Shown: positions 19,962 to 28,568 of the stretch, one piece after another
Layout: the number at the start of each line of letters is the position of its first letter
Numbering within the stretch: the stretch's first letter is position 1
Source: Streptomyces sp. 35G-GA-8
Lineage (GTDB): Bacteria; Actinomycetota; Actinomycetes; Streptomycetales; Streptomycetaceae
Assembly (NCBI RefSeq): GCF_023534745.1
Contig: NZ_JAMHJQ010000017.1
Coordinates: 58,692 to 122,691, forward strand
Length of the DNA stretch: 64,000 nt
Direction of reading: 5' to 3'
The notes under the pieces: generated by a model
What the model was told of the DNA's origin: nothing
Seen by the model: only the letters and a program-made list of their open reading frames with translations
The model's database searches: none
Made by a program: the position numbers and the translations under genes

Positions 19962-20310
19962 CCCTTCGCGGGGTCCTCCCCAGGACGTGCTCCCGGCCCC
20001 ACAGGCCGAGCGGTTCGAGGGCGGCCCCGAGGGCGACACCACGTCCGGTCAGCGCGTACTCGACACGCGGCGGGATCTCGTCGTACACCTCACGGGAGAC
20101 GATGCCGTGCGTCTCCAGCTCACGCAGCTGGCTGGTGAGGACCTTCTCCGTGACGCCGGGGAGCATCCGGCGGAGCTCACCGAAGCGCCGCGGGCTCTCG
20201 TCCAGCGCCCAGAGGATCAGCACCTTCCACTTTCCGCCGATCACATCCATGGCCGCGTCGATGCCGCAGTGATACGCGTCGGGCGCGCCCGGCCTGCCGA
20301 CGGTCGCCAT
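19948..20310 (-). CDS. HxlR-family winged-helix regulator
   Basis: A 120-residue MarR-like repressor/activator of the HxlR family. It has the typical N-terminal cysteine (YHCGIDAAMDVIGGKWKVLILWAL, Cys near residue 15), the recognition region RRFGELRRMLPGVTEKVLTSQLRELE and the wing PPRVEYALTGRG. The start is the ATG at 20310 with GGGAGG 9 nt upstream. It is divergent from an NAD(P)-dependent oxidoreductase, the standard arrangement for HxlR regulators that respond to electrophiles or aldehydes. Confidence 0.93.
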   Translation of the reverse strand: MATVGRPGAPDAYHCGIDAAMDVIGGKWKVLILWALDESPRRFGELRRMLPGVTEKVLTSQLRELETHGIVSREVYDEIPPRVEYALTGRGVALGAALEPLGLWGREHVLGRTPRRVTPS

Positions 20311-20324
20311 CGTGCTCGGCCTCC

Positions 20325-20367
20325 CTCTCTTCGGACTCTCTTCGGTCTCTCTTCGGTCTCTCCGGTC
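20325..20367. repeat. 11-bp tandem repeat in the HxlR leader
   Basis: Three near-exact copies of CTCTCTTCGGT/A (20325-20335, 20336-20346, 20347-20357) and a degenerate fourth copy. The 11-bp period is about one helical turn. Confidence 0.75.
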
Positions 20368-20378
20368 CGACCTGGTCA

Positions 20379-20418
20379 CATACCTCGGGGGAACCACCCA
20401 CTTCGGAGTGCGTACTTG
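20379..20418. promoter_or_regulatory. Candidate HxlR operator/promoter region
   Basis: AGTGCGTACTT (20407-20417), preceded by TACCT (20381-20385), resembles the core often found in actinobacterial HxlR-controlled divergent promoters. It lies 34 bp from the oxidoreductase start. This is an assignment by pattern only. Confidence 0.35.
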
Positions 20419-20451
20419 TCGGTCCCCGGGTTGTCGACCAGCTTATTCGTC

Positions 20452-21429
20452 ATGACCGACAACATTTCTGACGCACTTTCCTCTGCCTCTTTCTCTTCTT
20501 CTGCCTCTTCCCGTTCCGTCTCGCTGCTCGGGCTCGGGGCCATGGGTACGGCCTTCGCCCGCGCCTGGCTCGCCGCCGGATACTCCGTGACCGTCTGGAA
20601 CCGTACGCCGGGCCGGGCCGACGCCCTGGTGGCCGAGGGCGCCACGCCCGCCGCGAGCGCCGCCGCGGCGGTGGCCGCGAACACGCTGGTCGTCACCTGT
20701 CTGCTGGACGACGCCTCGGTCGGCGCGGCGCTGGAGGATGCCGATCTGACCGGCAAGGACCTGGTGGACATCACCACCGGGACCCCGGCGCAGGCGCGGG
20801 CGCGCGGCGAGTGGGCCGCGGCACGCGGGGCCCGTTTCCTCAGCGGCGGGATCATGGCCGTACCGCCGATGGTCGGGATTCCCGAGGCCGGCGGCTATGT
20901 CTTCTACAGCGGATCGCCCGAACTCTTCGACGCGCACCGGGTGGCTCTGGCGGTGCCGGTCGGCACGCGTTATGTCGGGGCGAACGCCGGTCATGCCGCA
21001 CTCCAGGACGTGGCGCTGCTGAGCGGGATGTACGGCATGCTCGCGGGCGTCACCCACGCCTTCGCGCTGGTGCGCGGGGAGGCGGGGATCTCACTGAAGG
21101 AGTTCACCCCGCTGCTGACCGGCTGGCTGATGTCGATGTCCCCGGTGGTCGAGCAGATCGCCGGGCAGCTGGAGAGCGGCGACTACACGTCGGACGTGGC
21201 CTCCAACCTGGCCATGCAGGTCGCGGGGGTGAAGACCTTCGTGGGGACGGCGCACGAGCAGGGGGTGAGCCCTGAGCTGCTGACCCCGTACTTCGACCTG
21301 ATGAAGCGCCGACTCGCGGGGCCGGAGGCGCTGGAAGGCGGTCATGAGGCGGGGGCGGAGGGTCTCACCGGGCTCGTCGACCTGCTGACGTCCGCCGACA
21401 GCGACGACAGCACCGACAGCACCGGCTGA
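20452..21429 (+). CDS. NAD(P)-dependent oxidoreductase, imine-reductase/6PGDH-like
   Basis: A 325-residue soluble dehydrogenase. After a Ser-rich N-terminal stretch comes the Rossmann motif GLGAMG (27-32) with TVWNRTPGRAD, typical of NADPH-using beta-hydroxyacid-dehydrogenase/imine-reductase enzymes. The C-terminal helical domain carries the substrate region (GGIMAVPPMVGIPEAGGYVFYSG, LQDVALLSGMYGMLAGVTHA). The acidic tail DSDDSTDS is unusual. Regulation by the divergent HxlR gene is likely. Confidence 0.87.
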   Translation: MTDNISDALSSASFSSSASSRSVSLLGLGAMGTAFARAWLAAGYSVTVWNRTPGRADALVAEGATPAASAAAAVAANTLVVTCLLDDASVGAALEDADLTGKDLVDITTGTPAQARARGEWAAARGARFLSGGIMAVPPMVGIPEAGGYVFYSGSPELFDAHRVALAVPVGTRYVGANAGHAALQDVALLSGMYGMLAGVTHAFALVRGEAGISLKEFTPLLTGWLMSMSPVVEQIAGQLESGDYTSDVASNLAMQVAGVKTFVGTAHEQGVSPELLTPYFDLMKRRLAGPEALEGGHEAGAEGLTGLVDLLTSADSDDSTDSTG

Positions 21430-21471
21430 CGTCGGCGGCGGGCCGGGGACACCGACGGCAGCGGGAACGCG

Positions 21472-22260
21472 TCAGCAGCTGGGGACGTCGCCGCCCCGCT
21501 CCAGCGCCCGGAGCGCCGACACCGCGCCCTTGAGCGTGCTGACCGGGATCAGCCGCATCCCCTTCGGCAGCTCGGTCCGGGCGTCGCCGCACTCCGCCTT
21601 CGGGACGAGGAAGACCGTGGCCCCGTCGCGCCCCGCGGCCTGGGTCTTCAGGGACACTCCGCCGACCGGGCCGACCTCGCCGTCGCCGGTGATCGTGCCC
21701 GTACCCGCGATCTTGCGGCCACCGGTCAGATCACCGCCCGAGCCGTCGCCGTCGAGTTTGTCGACGATGCCGAGGGCGAAGAGCAGTCCGGCGCTGGGGC
21801 CGCCGACATCGGCGAGATGGAGGCCGACGTCGACGGTCTTCGGATCCTTGCCGAGCAGGCCGAGGGCGGCTTCGGTCGCGGAGTTCTGGGACTTCACCAT
21901 GTCCTGGGTGTTGTGCCGCTCGATCTCCTTGTCGGACTCGCCGGACGGGTAGACCGCGTCGCGCGGCAGCACGGCGCGGTCCGTACGGAACCAGCCCTCG
22001 ATCACATCGCCGAAGTCGACATCGGCGGAGGGGCCGGTCGCCACGATGGTCGTCATCCGCAGCTGTCCCTCGGTCTTCCTGGTGGGCGCCCCGCTGATCG
22101 TGATGATCTGCCGGCCCTGGTCCGTGCCGAGGACATCCGCGGTCATCCCCGGCTGTGCCACGGAGTACGGCAGGGGCGCGGCCCCGACCACGGCGAACAG
22201 GGCGACGACCGGGACGGCGCAGAGGGCGAGGGCGCCGGGGCGCGAGAGACGAGAGAACAC
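21472..22260 (-). CDS. Membrane-anchored Lon-domain (S16) serine protease-like protein
   Basis: A 262-residue protein with an N-terminal transmembrane segment or signal anchor (~8-28) and a C-terminal Lon proteolytic domain. The Ser-Lys dyad is visible: Ser in GGPSAGLLFAL and Lys in GVSLKTQAA. The central part lacks a clear PDZ core but matches the actinobacterial PDZ/Lon-like secreted family. The GTG at 22260 is chosen because a TAGATT -10 box ends 7 nt before it, implying a leaderless mRNA; a TTG at 22269 would overlap that box. Confidence 0.85.
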   Translation of the reverse strand: MFSRLSRPGALALCAVPVVALFAVVGAAPLPYSVAQPGMTADVLGTDQGRQIITISGAPTRKTEGQLRMTTIVATGPSADVDFGDVIEGWFRTDRAVLPRDAVYPSGESDKEIERHNTQDMVKSQNSATEAALGLLGKDPKTVDVGLHLADVGGPSAGLLFALGIVDKLDGDGSGGDLTGGRKIAGTGTITGDGEVGPVGGVSLKTQAAGRDGATVFLVPKAECGDARTELPKGMRLIPVSTLKGAVSALRALERGGDVPSC

Positions 22261-22273
22261 GGGTGTCAATCTA
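22261..22273 (-). promoter_or_regulatory. -10 element giving a leaderless Lon-domain protein mRNA
   Basis: TAGATT, a perfect match to the Streptomyces -10 consensus TAGRRT, occupies 22273-22268 on the minus strand. Seven bases then precede the GTG start. No ribosome site is visible. Confidence 0.5.
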
Positions 22274-22309
22274 TCTGGCGCGATCCGGCGCGCGGGACGG
22301 TGTGCTCGT

Positions 22310-22356
22310 GGGCGGCCGGTCCGGCCGGGCGGCGCGACAGGCCGGACCGGCCGCCC
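22310..22356 (-). terminator. Terminator hairpin after the IclR gene
   Basis: A perfect 17-bp stem (22310-22326 with 22340-22356) and 13-nt loop lies 25 nt beyond the IclR stop on the minus strand. Confidence 0.82.
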
Positions 22357-22381
22357 GGCCGGACCGGCACCCGGCCAGGGC

Positions 22382-23023
22382 TCAGCGCAGCGCGTCCGCC
22401 ACTTCCCGGGCCGCGTCCACGACCCGCGGCCCCACCCGTTCGGGTACGGCGTCCGCGAGCATCACCACACCCACGCTGCCCTCTATCCCGGTCACCCCGA
22501 TCAGCGCGGCGGCGGCCCCGCTCGCACCGGCCTCCAGCTCACCGTGGGTGAGGGTGCAGCGCGGCTCGGTGAGGGCGGCCTGCCGGGCGGCGAGTATCGC
22601 CTTGCCCGCGGCGCCCCGGTCGAGCGGATGACGGAAGCCGGCCCGGTAGGCGACGTGGTAGTCGGTCCAGGTCGGTTCCACGACCGCGACGGCCAGCGCC
22701 TCCGCCCCGTCCACCAGCGTCAGATGCGCCGTGGCGCCGATGTCCTCGGCGAGCGAGCGCAGGGCGGGCAGGGCGGCCTCCCGTACCAGGGGATGCACCT
22801 GGCGGCCCAGACGCAGCACGCCGAGGCCCACCCGGGCCCGGCCGCCCAGATCGCGGCGGACCAGGGCGTGCTGTTCGAGCGTGGCGAGCAGTCGGTAGAC
22901 CACCGTCCTGTTGACACCGAGCTTGTTGGACAACTCGGTGACCGTCAGGCCGTGATCGGTGTCGGCGAGCAGTTTGAGGACGCGCAGTCCCCGGTCGAGC
23001 GTCTGGGAGGTCTCCGCGGTCAC
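22382..23023 (-). CDS. IclR-family transcriptional regulator
   Basis: A 213-residue regulator. The N-terminal winged helix (TLDRGLRVLKLLADTDHGLTVTELSNKLGVNRTVVYRLLATLE) is followed by a GAF-like IclR effector domain. That domain is shorter and more degenerate than usual (RHPLDRGAAGKAILAARQAAL, ...GVTGIEGSVGVVMLADAV). The start is GTG at 23023 after an AAGGAGAAGG ribosome site. No adjacent catabolic operon identifies its target. Confidence 0.9.
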   Translation of the reverse strand: MTAETSQTLDRGLRVLKLLADTDHGLTVTELSNKLGVNRTVVYRLLATLEQHALVRRDLGGRARVGLGVLRLGRQVHPLVREAALPALRSLAEDIGATAHLTLVDGAEALAVAVVEPTWTDYHVAYRAGFRHPLDRGAAGKAILAARQAALTEPRCTLTHGELEAGASGAAAALIGVTGIEGSVGVVMLADAVPERVGPRVVDAAREVADALR

Positions 23024-23363
23024 GACGCCTTCTCCTTCGGAGTGAGGCCGCCGGCGGGCCTCGGTACCACCGGCTCCGCTACGCGGCGGAGTTGCCACGG
23101 AGCGTTTACATTGCGGGGACACTAACCACGGACACCGCTCAGCGGAAGACCTCGTCCAGAATCCGGGCACAGAAAGAGAGTTGATCCCTATTCGCGGACA
23201 AAATCCCGCAGAACGCGGAATTGGTTCGATCATTCACGCCATACCGGACGGATATGAACCCCGAAGCGCCCGCCATCGGCCCATGGCCGTGGTCACGGCG
23301 CTCCGAAATCCCTACGACCTCTCTCGATCACCACTACGGCGTCCGCCGGATATCTCCACGGCA
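23024..23363. other. 340-bp intergenic region, no gene seen
   Basis: This is the IclR upstream region and the helicase 3' flank. It contains an AT-richer stretch at 23170-23235 with two CGCGGA/CGCGGAA words 22 bp apart (TTCGCGGAC, 23190-23198; ACGCGGAAT, 23213-23221). Possible IclR autoregulatory sequence; nothing coding is supported. Confidence 0.35.
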
Positions 23364-25151
23364 TCACCGCATCCGGGTGGCCCACTCCCGTACCTTCGCG
23401 ATCCGCTCCCGGATCTGCCCCGCCGTCGCCTCGGCGCTCGGCGGCCCGCCGCACACCCGGCGCAGCTCCGTATGGATCACGCCGTGCGGCTTGCCGCTCT
23501 GGTGGACGTACGCGCCGACCAAGGTGTTCAGCTGCTTGCGCAGCTCCAGCAGCTCCTTGTGGGACACCACGGGACGCCGCTCGGCGGGCAGCTCCAGCAG
23601 ATCCGCCTCGGCGTCCGGCTTCTTGCGGCTGTGCGCGATCTGCCGCGCCTGCCGCTTCTGGAGGAGCAGTTGCACCTGGTCGGGTTCGAGCAGCCCGGGG
23701 ATACCGAGGTAGTCCTGCTCCTCCTCGCTGCCCGGGTGGGCCTGCATACCGAATTCGGCGCCGTCGTAGAGCACCCGGTCGAAGACGGCGTCGGACTCCA
23801 GCGCCTCGAAGGGCAGCATGTCCTGCTCGCCGGTCTCCTCGTCCTGCTGCTTCTCGGCCTCCGCCATCTCCTTCTCGGACTCGGCGTAAGGGTCCTCCTC
23901 GCCGTTCTTCTTCGGCTTGTCGAGTACGTGGTCGCGCTCGACCTCCATCTCGGCGGCGAAGCCGAGCAGCCCCGGGATGGTGGGCAGGAAGACCGACGCA
24001 GTCTCGCCGCGCCGCCGTGAACGTACGAAACGGCCCACGGCCTGCGCGAAGAAGAGCGGGGTCGAGATGGTGGTGGCGTACACACCGACGGCCAGACGCG
24101 GTACGTCGACGCCCTCCGACACCATCCGGACCGCGACCATCCAACGGTCGTCGCCCTCGCTGAAGTCATCGATCCGCTTCGACGCGCCCGTGTCGTCGGA
24201 GAGGACGACGGTCGCCTTCGATCCGGTGATCTCGCGGATGAGCTTGGCGTACGCGCGCGCCGAGTCCTGGTCGGTCGCGATGACCAGACCGCCGGCGTCC
24301 GGGATGCCCTTGCGCACCTCGGTGAGCCGCTGGTCCGCGGCGCGCAGCACATTGGGCATCCAGTCGCCGCGCGGATCGAGCGCGGTGCGCCAGGCCTGTG
24401 AGACGGCGTCCTTGGTCATGGGCTCGCCGAGCTTGGCCGCGATCTCGTCACCTGCCTTGGTGCGCCAGCGCATATTGCCGCTGTAGCTGAGGAAGATGAC
24501 GGGCCGGACGACGCCGTCGCCGAGGGCGTTGCCGTACCCGTAGGTGTAGTCGGCGGCCGAGCGGCGGATGCCGTCGGGGCCCTCCTCGTACGCCACGAAG
24601 GGGATGGGGTTGGTGTCGGACCTGAACGGCGTGCCGGTCAGCGCGAGCCGCCGGGTCGCGGGCTCGAACGCCTCAAGACAGGCCTCGCCCCAGGACTTGG
24701 AGTCGCCCGCGTGGTGGATCTCGTCCAGGATGACCAGGGTCTTGCGCTGCTCGCACCGGTTGCGGTGCAGCATGGGCCGCACCCCGACGCCGGCGTAGGT
24801 GATGGCGACGCCGTCGTACTCCTTGCTCACCGGCCCCGCGGAGTAGTCGGGGTCCAGCTTGATGCCGATCCGCGCGGCGGCCTCCGCCCACTGCTTCTTG
24901 AGATGCTCGGTCGGCGCGACGACGGTCACCTGCTGGACGACATGGTGGTGCAGCAGCCAGGAGGCGAGCGTCAGCGCGAAGGTCGTCTTCCCGGCGCCGG
25001 GGGTGGCGACGGCGAGGAAGTCACGCGGCTGCTGCTCCAAGTAGCGGCCGAGCGCTCCCTCCTGCCAGGCACGCAGCTTGTTCGCGGTGCCCCAGGGGGC
25101 GCGGCCGGGGAAGGCGGGTGAGAGGTGGTGGGAGGAGGCTGTAGTAGTCAC
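23364..25151 (-). CDS. DEAD/DEAH-box superfamily 2 helicase
   Basis: A 595-residue SF2 helicase of the UvrB/XPB-like (ResIII) type. Motif I is AVATPGAGKTTFALTLA, motif II LVILDEIHHAGDSKSW, motif III LALTGTPFRSD, and motif VI FFAQAVGRFVRSRRRGE. The C-terminal ~180 residues, with an acidic EKEMAEAEKQQDEETGEQ stretch, are not recognised. The start is GTG at 25151, without a good ribosome site nearby. Probably involved in DNA repair or recombination; the exact role is unknown. Confidence 0.92.
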   Translation of the reverse strand: MTTTASSHHLSPAFPGRAPWGTANKLRAWQEGALGRYLEQQPRDFLAVATPGAGKTTFALTLASWLLHHHVVQQVTVVAPTEHLKKQWAEAAARIGIKLDPDYSAGPVSKEYDGVAITYAGVGVRPMLHRNRCEQRKTLVILDEIHHAGDSKSWGEACLEAFEPATRRLALTGTPFRSDTNPIPFVAYEEGPDGIRRSAADYTYGYGNALGDGVVRPVIFLSYSGNMRWRTKAGDEIAAKLGEPMTKDAVSQAWRTALDPRGDWMPNVLRAADQRLTEVRKGIPDAGGLVIATDQDSARAYAKLIREITGSKATVVLSDDTGASKRIDDFSEGDDRWMVAVRMVSEGVDVPRLAVGVYATTISTPLFFAQAVGRFVRSRRRGETASVFLPTIPGLLGFAAEMEVERDHVLDKPKKNGEEDPYAESEKEMAEAEKQQDEETGEQDMLPFEALESDAVFDRVLYDGAEFGMQAHPGSEEEQDYLGIPGLLEPDQVQLLLQKRQARQIAHSRKKPDAEADLLELPAERRPVVSHKELLELRKQLNTLVGAYVHQSGKPHGVIHTELRRVCGGPPSAEATAGQIRERIAKVREWATRMR

Positions 25152-25174
25152 GGTCTCCGGTTCGGGCGCGGGTC

Positions 25175-25212
25175 GGCTGGGTGGGGCGGGTACGGCTGGG
25201 TGGGGCGGGTAC
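25175..25212. repeat. 19-bp tandem duplication upstream of the helicase
   Basis: Two exact adjacent copies of GGCTGGGTGGGGCGGGTAC (25175-25193 and 25194-25212), 24 bp before the helicase start on the minus strand. Confidence 0.85.
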
Positions 25213-25321
25213 GTACGACAACCGGGCCACCCTACCGGTGGCGCGACGCGGTCCCGGTACGAATCGGACGGGGAGCGGCCAGGTGCGACGGGCGCCACAT
25301 TCCGTACGGCGGGGCGGGGCG

Positions 25322-26179
25322 CTACGACGGATCGGCGGGCCGGTCGAGAGGGGCGAGAGCGGCGAGCCGGTCGCGGTGGGCCGGGGTCAGCCGGAGGTCC
25401 GCCGCGGCGACGTTCTCCTCCAGATGATCGATCCGGGCGGTGCCCGGGATCGGGAGGATGACCGGCGAGCGGTCGAGGAGCCAGGCGAGCGCGACTTGTG
25501 TGGGGGTGGCGTCGAGCTCGGCCGCCACGGCGGTGATCTCGGGGTCGGCGCCCGATGTGCCCCAGGCGACGGGGCGCCAGGGCAGGAAGGCGATCCCCGC
25601 CGCCTCGCAGGCCACGAGCACGGACTCGTGCTCGCGGTCGAGCACGCTGTAGCGGTTCTGCACGGACACGACGTCGATGATCTCCCGCGCCTGTTCGAGT
25701 TCCGCGACGGTGATCTCGGACAGCCCGAGCCGGCCCACCTTGCCCGCGGTCTGCAACTCCCGCAGCGCGCCGAGTTGGTCGGCGAGGGGCACCTCCGGAT
25801 CGAGGCGGTGCAGCTGGAGCAGTTCGAGCCGCTCGACGCGCAGCCGGCGAAGGGCGTTCTCGACCTGGTCGCGCAGGACGTCCGGGCGGCCGTCGAGCCG
25901 CCACTCGCCCGTCTCGGCCGATCGCGCGACGCCGACCTTGGTGGTGACGAGCAGCCCGTCCGCGTAGGGGTGCAGGGCCTCGGCGAGGAGTTCCTCGTTG
26001 GCTCCCCCGCCGTACAGATGGGCGGTGTCGATCAGTGTGACGCCCAGCTCGACGGCCCGCCGGGCGACGCCGAGGGAGACCTCACGGGCCGGGCCCGGCT
26101 CCGTCGGCAGCCCCATCGCGCCGAACCCGAGCCGCCGTACGCTCAGGTCCCCGCCGATACGAAACGTGGTCGCTGTCAT
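25322..26179 (-). CDS. Aldo/keto reductase
   Basis: A 285-residue NADPH-dependent oxidoreductase with a TIM-barrel fold. Asp and Tyr of the catalytic tetrad are visible in LIDTAHLYGGGANEELLAEAL, Lys in LLVTTKVG and His in LELLQLHRLDP. The NADP site near the C-terminus is IPGTARIDHLEENVAA. The start is the ATG at 26179 (MTATTFRIGG). It lies 131 nt after the MFS gene stop on the same strand. Substrate unknown. Confidence 0.94.
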   Translation of the reverse strand: MTATTFRIGGDLSVRRLGFGAMGLPTEPGPAREVSLGVARRAVELGVTLIDTAHLYGGGANEELLAEALHPYADGLLVTTKVGVARSAETGEWRLDGRPDVLRDQVENALRRLRVERLELLQLHRLDPEVPLADQLGALRELQTAGKVGRLGLSEITVAELEQAREIIDVVSVQNRYSVLDREHESVLVACEAAGIAFLPWRPVAWGTSGADPEITAVAAELDATPTQVALAWLLDRSPVILPIPGTARIDHLEENVAAADLRLTPAHRDRLAALAPLDRPADPS

Positions 26180-26310
26180 CGCGCCGCTCCCGCCCCCTCG
26201 GTCAAGGGTCAACGCTAACAGGGCGGTTGGGCGAGAGGCGGGCATTACAGGCAGGCCCGTACGCGTACACCACGGGCCCGTATCCGCCGCGCTCAGCGCG
26301 TCCGCCGCGC

Positions 26311-27810
26311 TCAGCGCGTCCGTATACGCGTCGCCACCCACACCCCCACCAGCGCCACCACCGCCATCGGCAGGAACACCGCGGCGAAGGCCGCCGGATG
26401 GGAACCCCCGGCGCCCGACGCGGCCGAGACGGCGTGGCCGCCCACCGCGCCGCCGCCCAGGGCCGCGAACGCCGCGCCTCCCGCGGCCAGCAGGAGCACG
26501 TTCGACAGCCCGTCGGAGATCTGGAGCGCGGCGGAGTTGGCGCCCGCCTCCTCCGGCGCCGAGAGCTTGAGCAGCAGCACGCTGGTGGAGGCGATCACGG
26601 CGCCCATGCCGAGACAGCCGAACGCCCAGGCGACCGCGACGATCCACACCGGTACGGACGCGATGAGCACGCTCGGCGCGGTCGCGATCGACAGGGCGAC
26701 CAGCACCATCCCGCCCGCCATCAGCCGCTCGCGGTACGGCTCCAGGCGCGGCCTGGACTGCACGTACGAGCCGAGCGCCCAGGTCGCGCCGCCCACCGCG
26801 AGCGAGAGCCCGGCCATCGTCGGCGACAGCCCGCGCTGGGTGACGAGCATCAGCGGTACGAAGCTCTCGGCGGCGATGAAGGCGCCTGCGGCGACCCCGC
26901 GCAGCAGCACCACGGAGGGCAGCCCGCGCGCCGCGCGCCAGGTGCCGCCCGGCAGCAGTCCGAGAACGGCGGGGACGAGGAACGCGACACCGGCCAGCGC
27001 CGGGAGCAGCGAGAGCCAGCGCAGAGCCTGCCCCGCGTACTGGAGCAGCCCCGCGCCCAGCGAGATCCCGAGCGCGAGCCGGATCCGGCGCCGGTCGAAC
27101 GCCGGGACGGGCCCCTCCGCATCGGCGGGCCCCGACGCCTTGCGGCGTATCGCGGGCAGCGCGAGCACCAGCGGCAGCACGACCAGGGCCGGGATGCCGA
27201 TGAAGACCCAGCGCCAGCCGAGGTGTTCGGTGACGGTGCCGGAGGCGAGCGGTCCGACGACGGAGGGGATCACCCAGCTCGCGGCGAACGCGGCCATGAT
27301 CGCGGGCCGCAGCCGCTCCGGGTAGGCCCGGCTGACGACGACGTAGAGCGCGACGATGACCAGCCCGCCACCGAGGCCCTGGACGGCGCGGCCGAGGATG
27401 AACAGCCACATGGTGCCCGCCGTGCCCGAGAGCAGCAGCCCGGCCCCGAAGGCGCTGATACCGGTGGCGAGCGGCGCGAGCGGCCCGCTGCGGTCGGCCC
27501 ACTGGCCGGAGAGCACCATGGCGAAGAGGCTGGTGGTGAAGTACGCGGAGAAGGCGAAGGCGTACAGCGGAATCCCGTTCAGCTCCCGCGCGGCGACCGG
27601 CATCGCGGTACCGACGGCGGTCGCCTCGAAGGCGATGAGCAGGACGACGGAGACGATGCCGATACTGAGCGCCCGATGCTCGGGCCCCAGCACCCCGCCC
27701 TGCTCAGGGGCGCCGCCCTGGTCGCGGGCCGGGGACTTCCGTAGGGGGTCCGCCACGGCGGATATGTCGGCGGGAGCGACATCCGCGTCGCGTGGGTCCA
27801 GGGCGGTCAT
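26311..27810 (-). CDS. MFS transporter, DHA2/EmrB-like
   Basis: A 499-residue, 12-14-helix drug:H+ antiporter-type protein. It has FEATAVGTAMPVAARELNG in the first helix region, the GQWADRSGP loop-2 motif and RAVQGLGGGLVIVALYVVVSRAYP (motif C-like). The ATG at 27810 is preferred (MTALDPRDAD). Just past the stop, two tandem copies of TCCGCCGCGCTCAGCGCG (26283-26300, 26301-26318) overlap the stop region. Efflux substrate unknown. Confidence 0.88.
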   Translation of the reverse strand: MTALDPRDADVAPADISAVADPLRKSPARDQGGAPEQGGVLGPEHRALSIGIVSVVLLIAFEATAVGTAMPVAARELNGIPLYAFAFSAYFTTSLFAMVLSGQWADRSGPLAPLATGISAFGAGLLLSGTAGTMWLFILGRAVQGLGGGLVIVALYVVVSRAYPERLRPAIMAAFAASWVIPSVVGPLASGTVTEHLGWRWVFIGIPALVVLPLVLALPAIRRKASGPADAEGPVPAFDRRRIRLALGISLGAGLLQYAGQALRWLSLLPALAGVAFLVPAVLGLLPGGTWRAARGLPSVVLLRGVAAGAFIAAESFVPLMLVTQRGLSPTMAGLSLAVGGATWALGSYVQSRPRLEPYRERLMAGGMVLVALSIATAPSVLIASVPVWIVAVAWAFGCLGMGAVIASTSVLLLKLSAPEEAGANSAALQISDGLSNVLLLAAGGAAFAALGGGAVGGHAVSAASGAGGSHPAAFAAVFLPMAVVALVGVWVATRIRTR

Positions 27811-28018
27811 GGTCTCAGAGTAAGGGGCACAGTCCTGATTCGGCCCTGTCGTAAGGCTGATCGGATCTGGTCCCTTGGACGTACGCCGCCCCGGCCCCGT
27901 CCCCACCCTCGCCGACGGGCCCACCGTGAACGGAGTGTGGCAGTCGCGTTGCGGCCCGCCCGGACACCTTGAGCCCCGCGCACGGCGGACCTACGGTCGT
28001 GAACAGAAGTCAAGGCAC

Positions 28019-28093
28019 GGCCGTGTGCCCGAGTGGTTCAGGGGCTCGCCTGCAAAGCGAGTTACGTGGGTTCGATTCCCGCCACGGCCTCCA
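28019..28093 (+). tRNA. tRNA-Cys (GCA)
   Basis: A complete cloverleaf. The acceptor stem GGCCGTG (28019-28025) pairs with CACGGCC (28083-28089). The anticodon stem CTCGC/GCGAG flanks loop CTGCAAA with anticodon GCA. The T arm is GTGGG-TTCGATT-CCCGC. Discriminator T followed by an encoded CCA. Confidence 0.97.
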
Positions 28094-28099
28094 GGTCCG

Positions 28100-28134
28100 A
28101 AAGCGGCCGCCCGGAATCGCCGGGCGGCCGCTTT
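28100..28134 (+). terminator. Terminator of tRNA-Cys
   Basis: A perfect 15-bp stem, AAAGCGGCCGCCCGG (28100-28114) with its complement (28120-28134) and loop AATCG, ending in TTTC, 7 nt after the tRNA. Confidence 0.93.
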
Positions 28135-28253
28135 CATGTCATGGGCCGTGTCCTCGGCCCACCCGCGCCCGGTCGAGGCCCGCAGGGTCTCGTGCCGTTT
28201 CCCCTCGGGCCTGCGACCGCCGACGGGCGCCTACGGGGCGCCCATCAAGATCT

Positions 28254-28275
28254 TTACCCGACTACGCGAATATTG
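28254..28275 (+). promoter_or_regulatory. 22-bp island motif, copy 1
   Basis: TTACCCGAC-TACGC-GAATATTG lies 86 bp before the first gene of the accessory island. A second copy with 18 of 22 matches occurs at 29900-29921, just after the XRE regulator gene. It could be a promoter or the operator of that regulator. Confidence 0.5.
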
Positions 28276-28361
28276 GCGTTGCCACATGGACGGTCGAGGA
28301 TCAGCGCTCGTACCGTCGTGTTGAAGAGCCTCAACAGGGGCCGAACACAAGGGGTTTCGTC

Positions 28362-28568
28362 ATGGCGCGCGAGGAACTCACCCGACTTACCGGTAGCGGC
28401 AACGGGGAATGCAATCAAAACGACTGCCCCAACGTCTACCGGACCGCAAGCGGCTCCATTGTCGTTCAGGGCGACCTGTCCCATGCTTTCCAGCCCCCAC
28501 AGGGAGAGGCCCTGGTAGAAATTCCGGAAGCGATTCTCAAGGAGGCTGTTCGTGCTCTTGGCTGGTGA
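28362..28568 (+). CDS. Small island protein, 68 aa
   Basis: A short acidic protein with two close cysteines (GECNQNDCPNVYRTASGSIVVQGDL). No known domain; it belongs to a small-protein type seen directly before DUF6879 genes in streptomycetes. AAGGGG precedes the ATG by 8 nt. Codons such as CAA, ATT, GTA and CTT are much commoner than in neighbouring genes. Its last 17 nt overlap the next gene, so the two are probably coupled. Confidence 0.75.
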   Translation: MAREELTRLTGSGNGECNQNDCPNVYRTASGSIVVQGDLSHAFQPPQGEALVEIPEAILKEAVRALGW

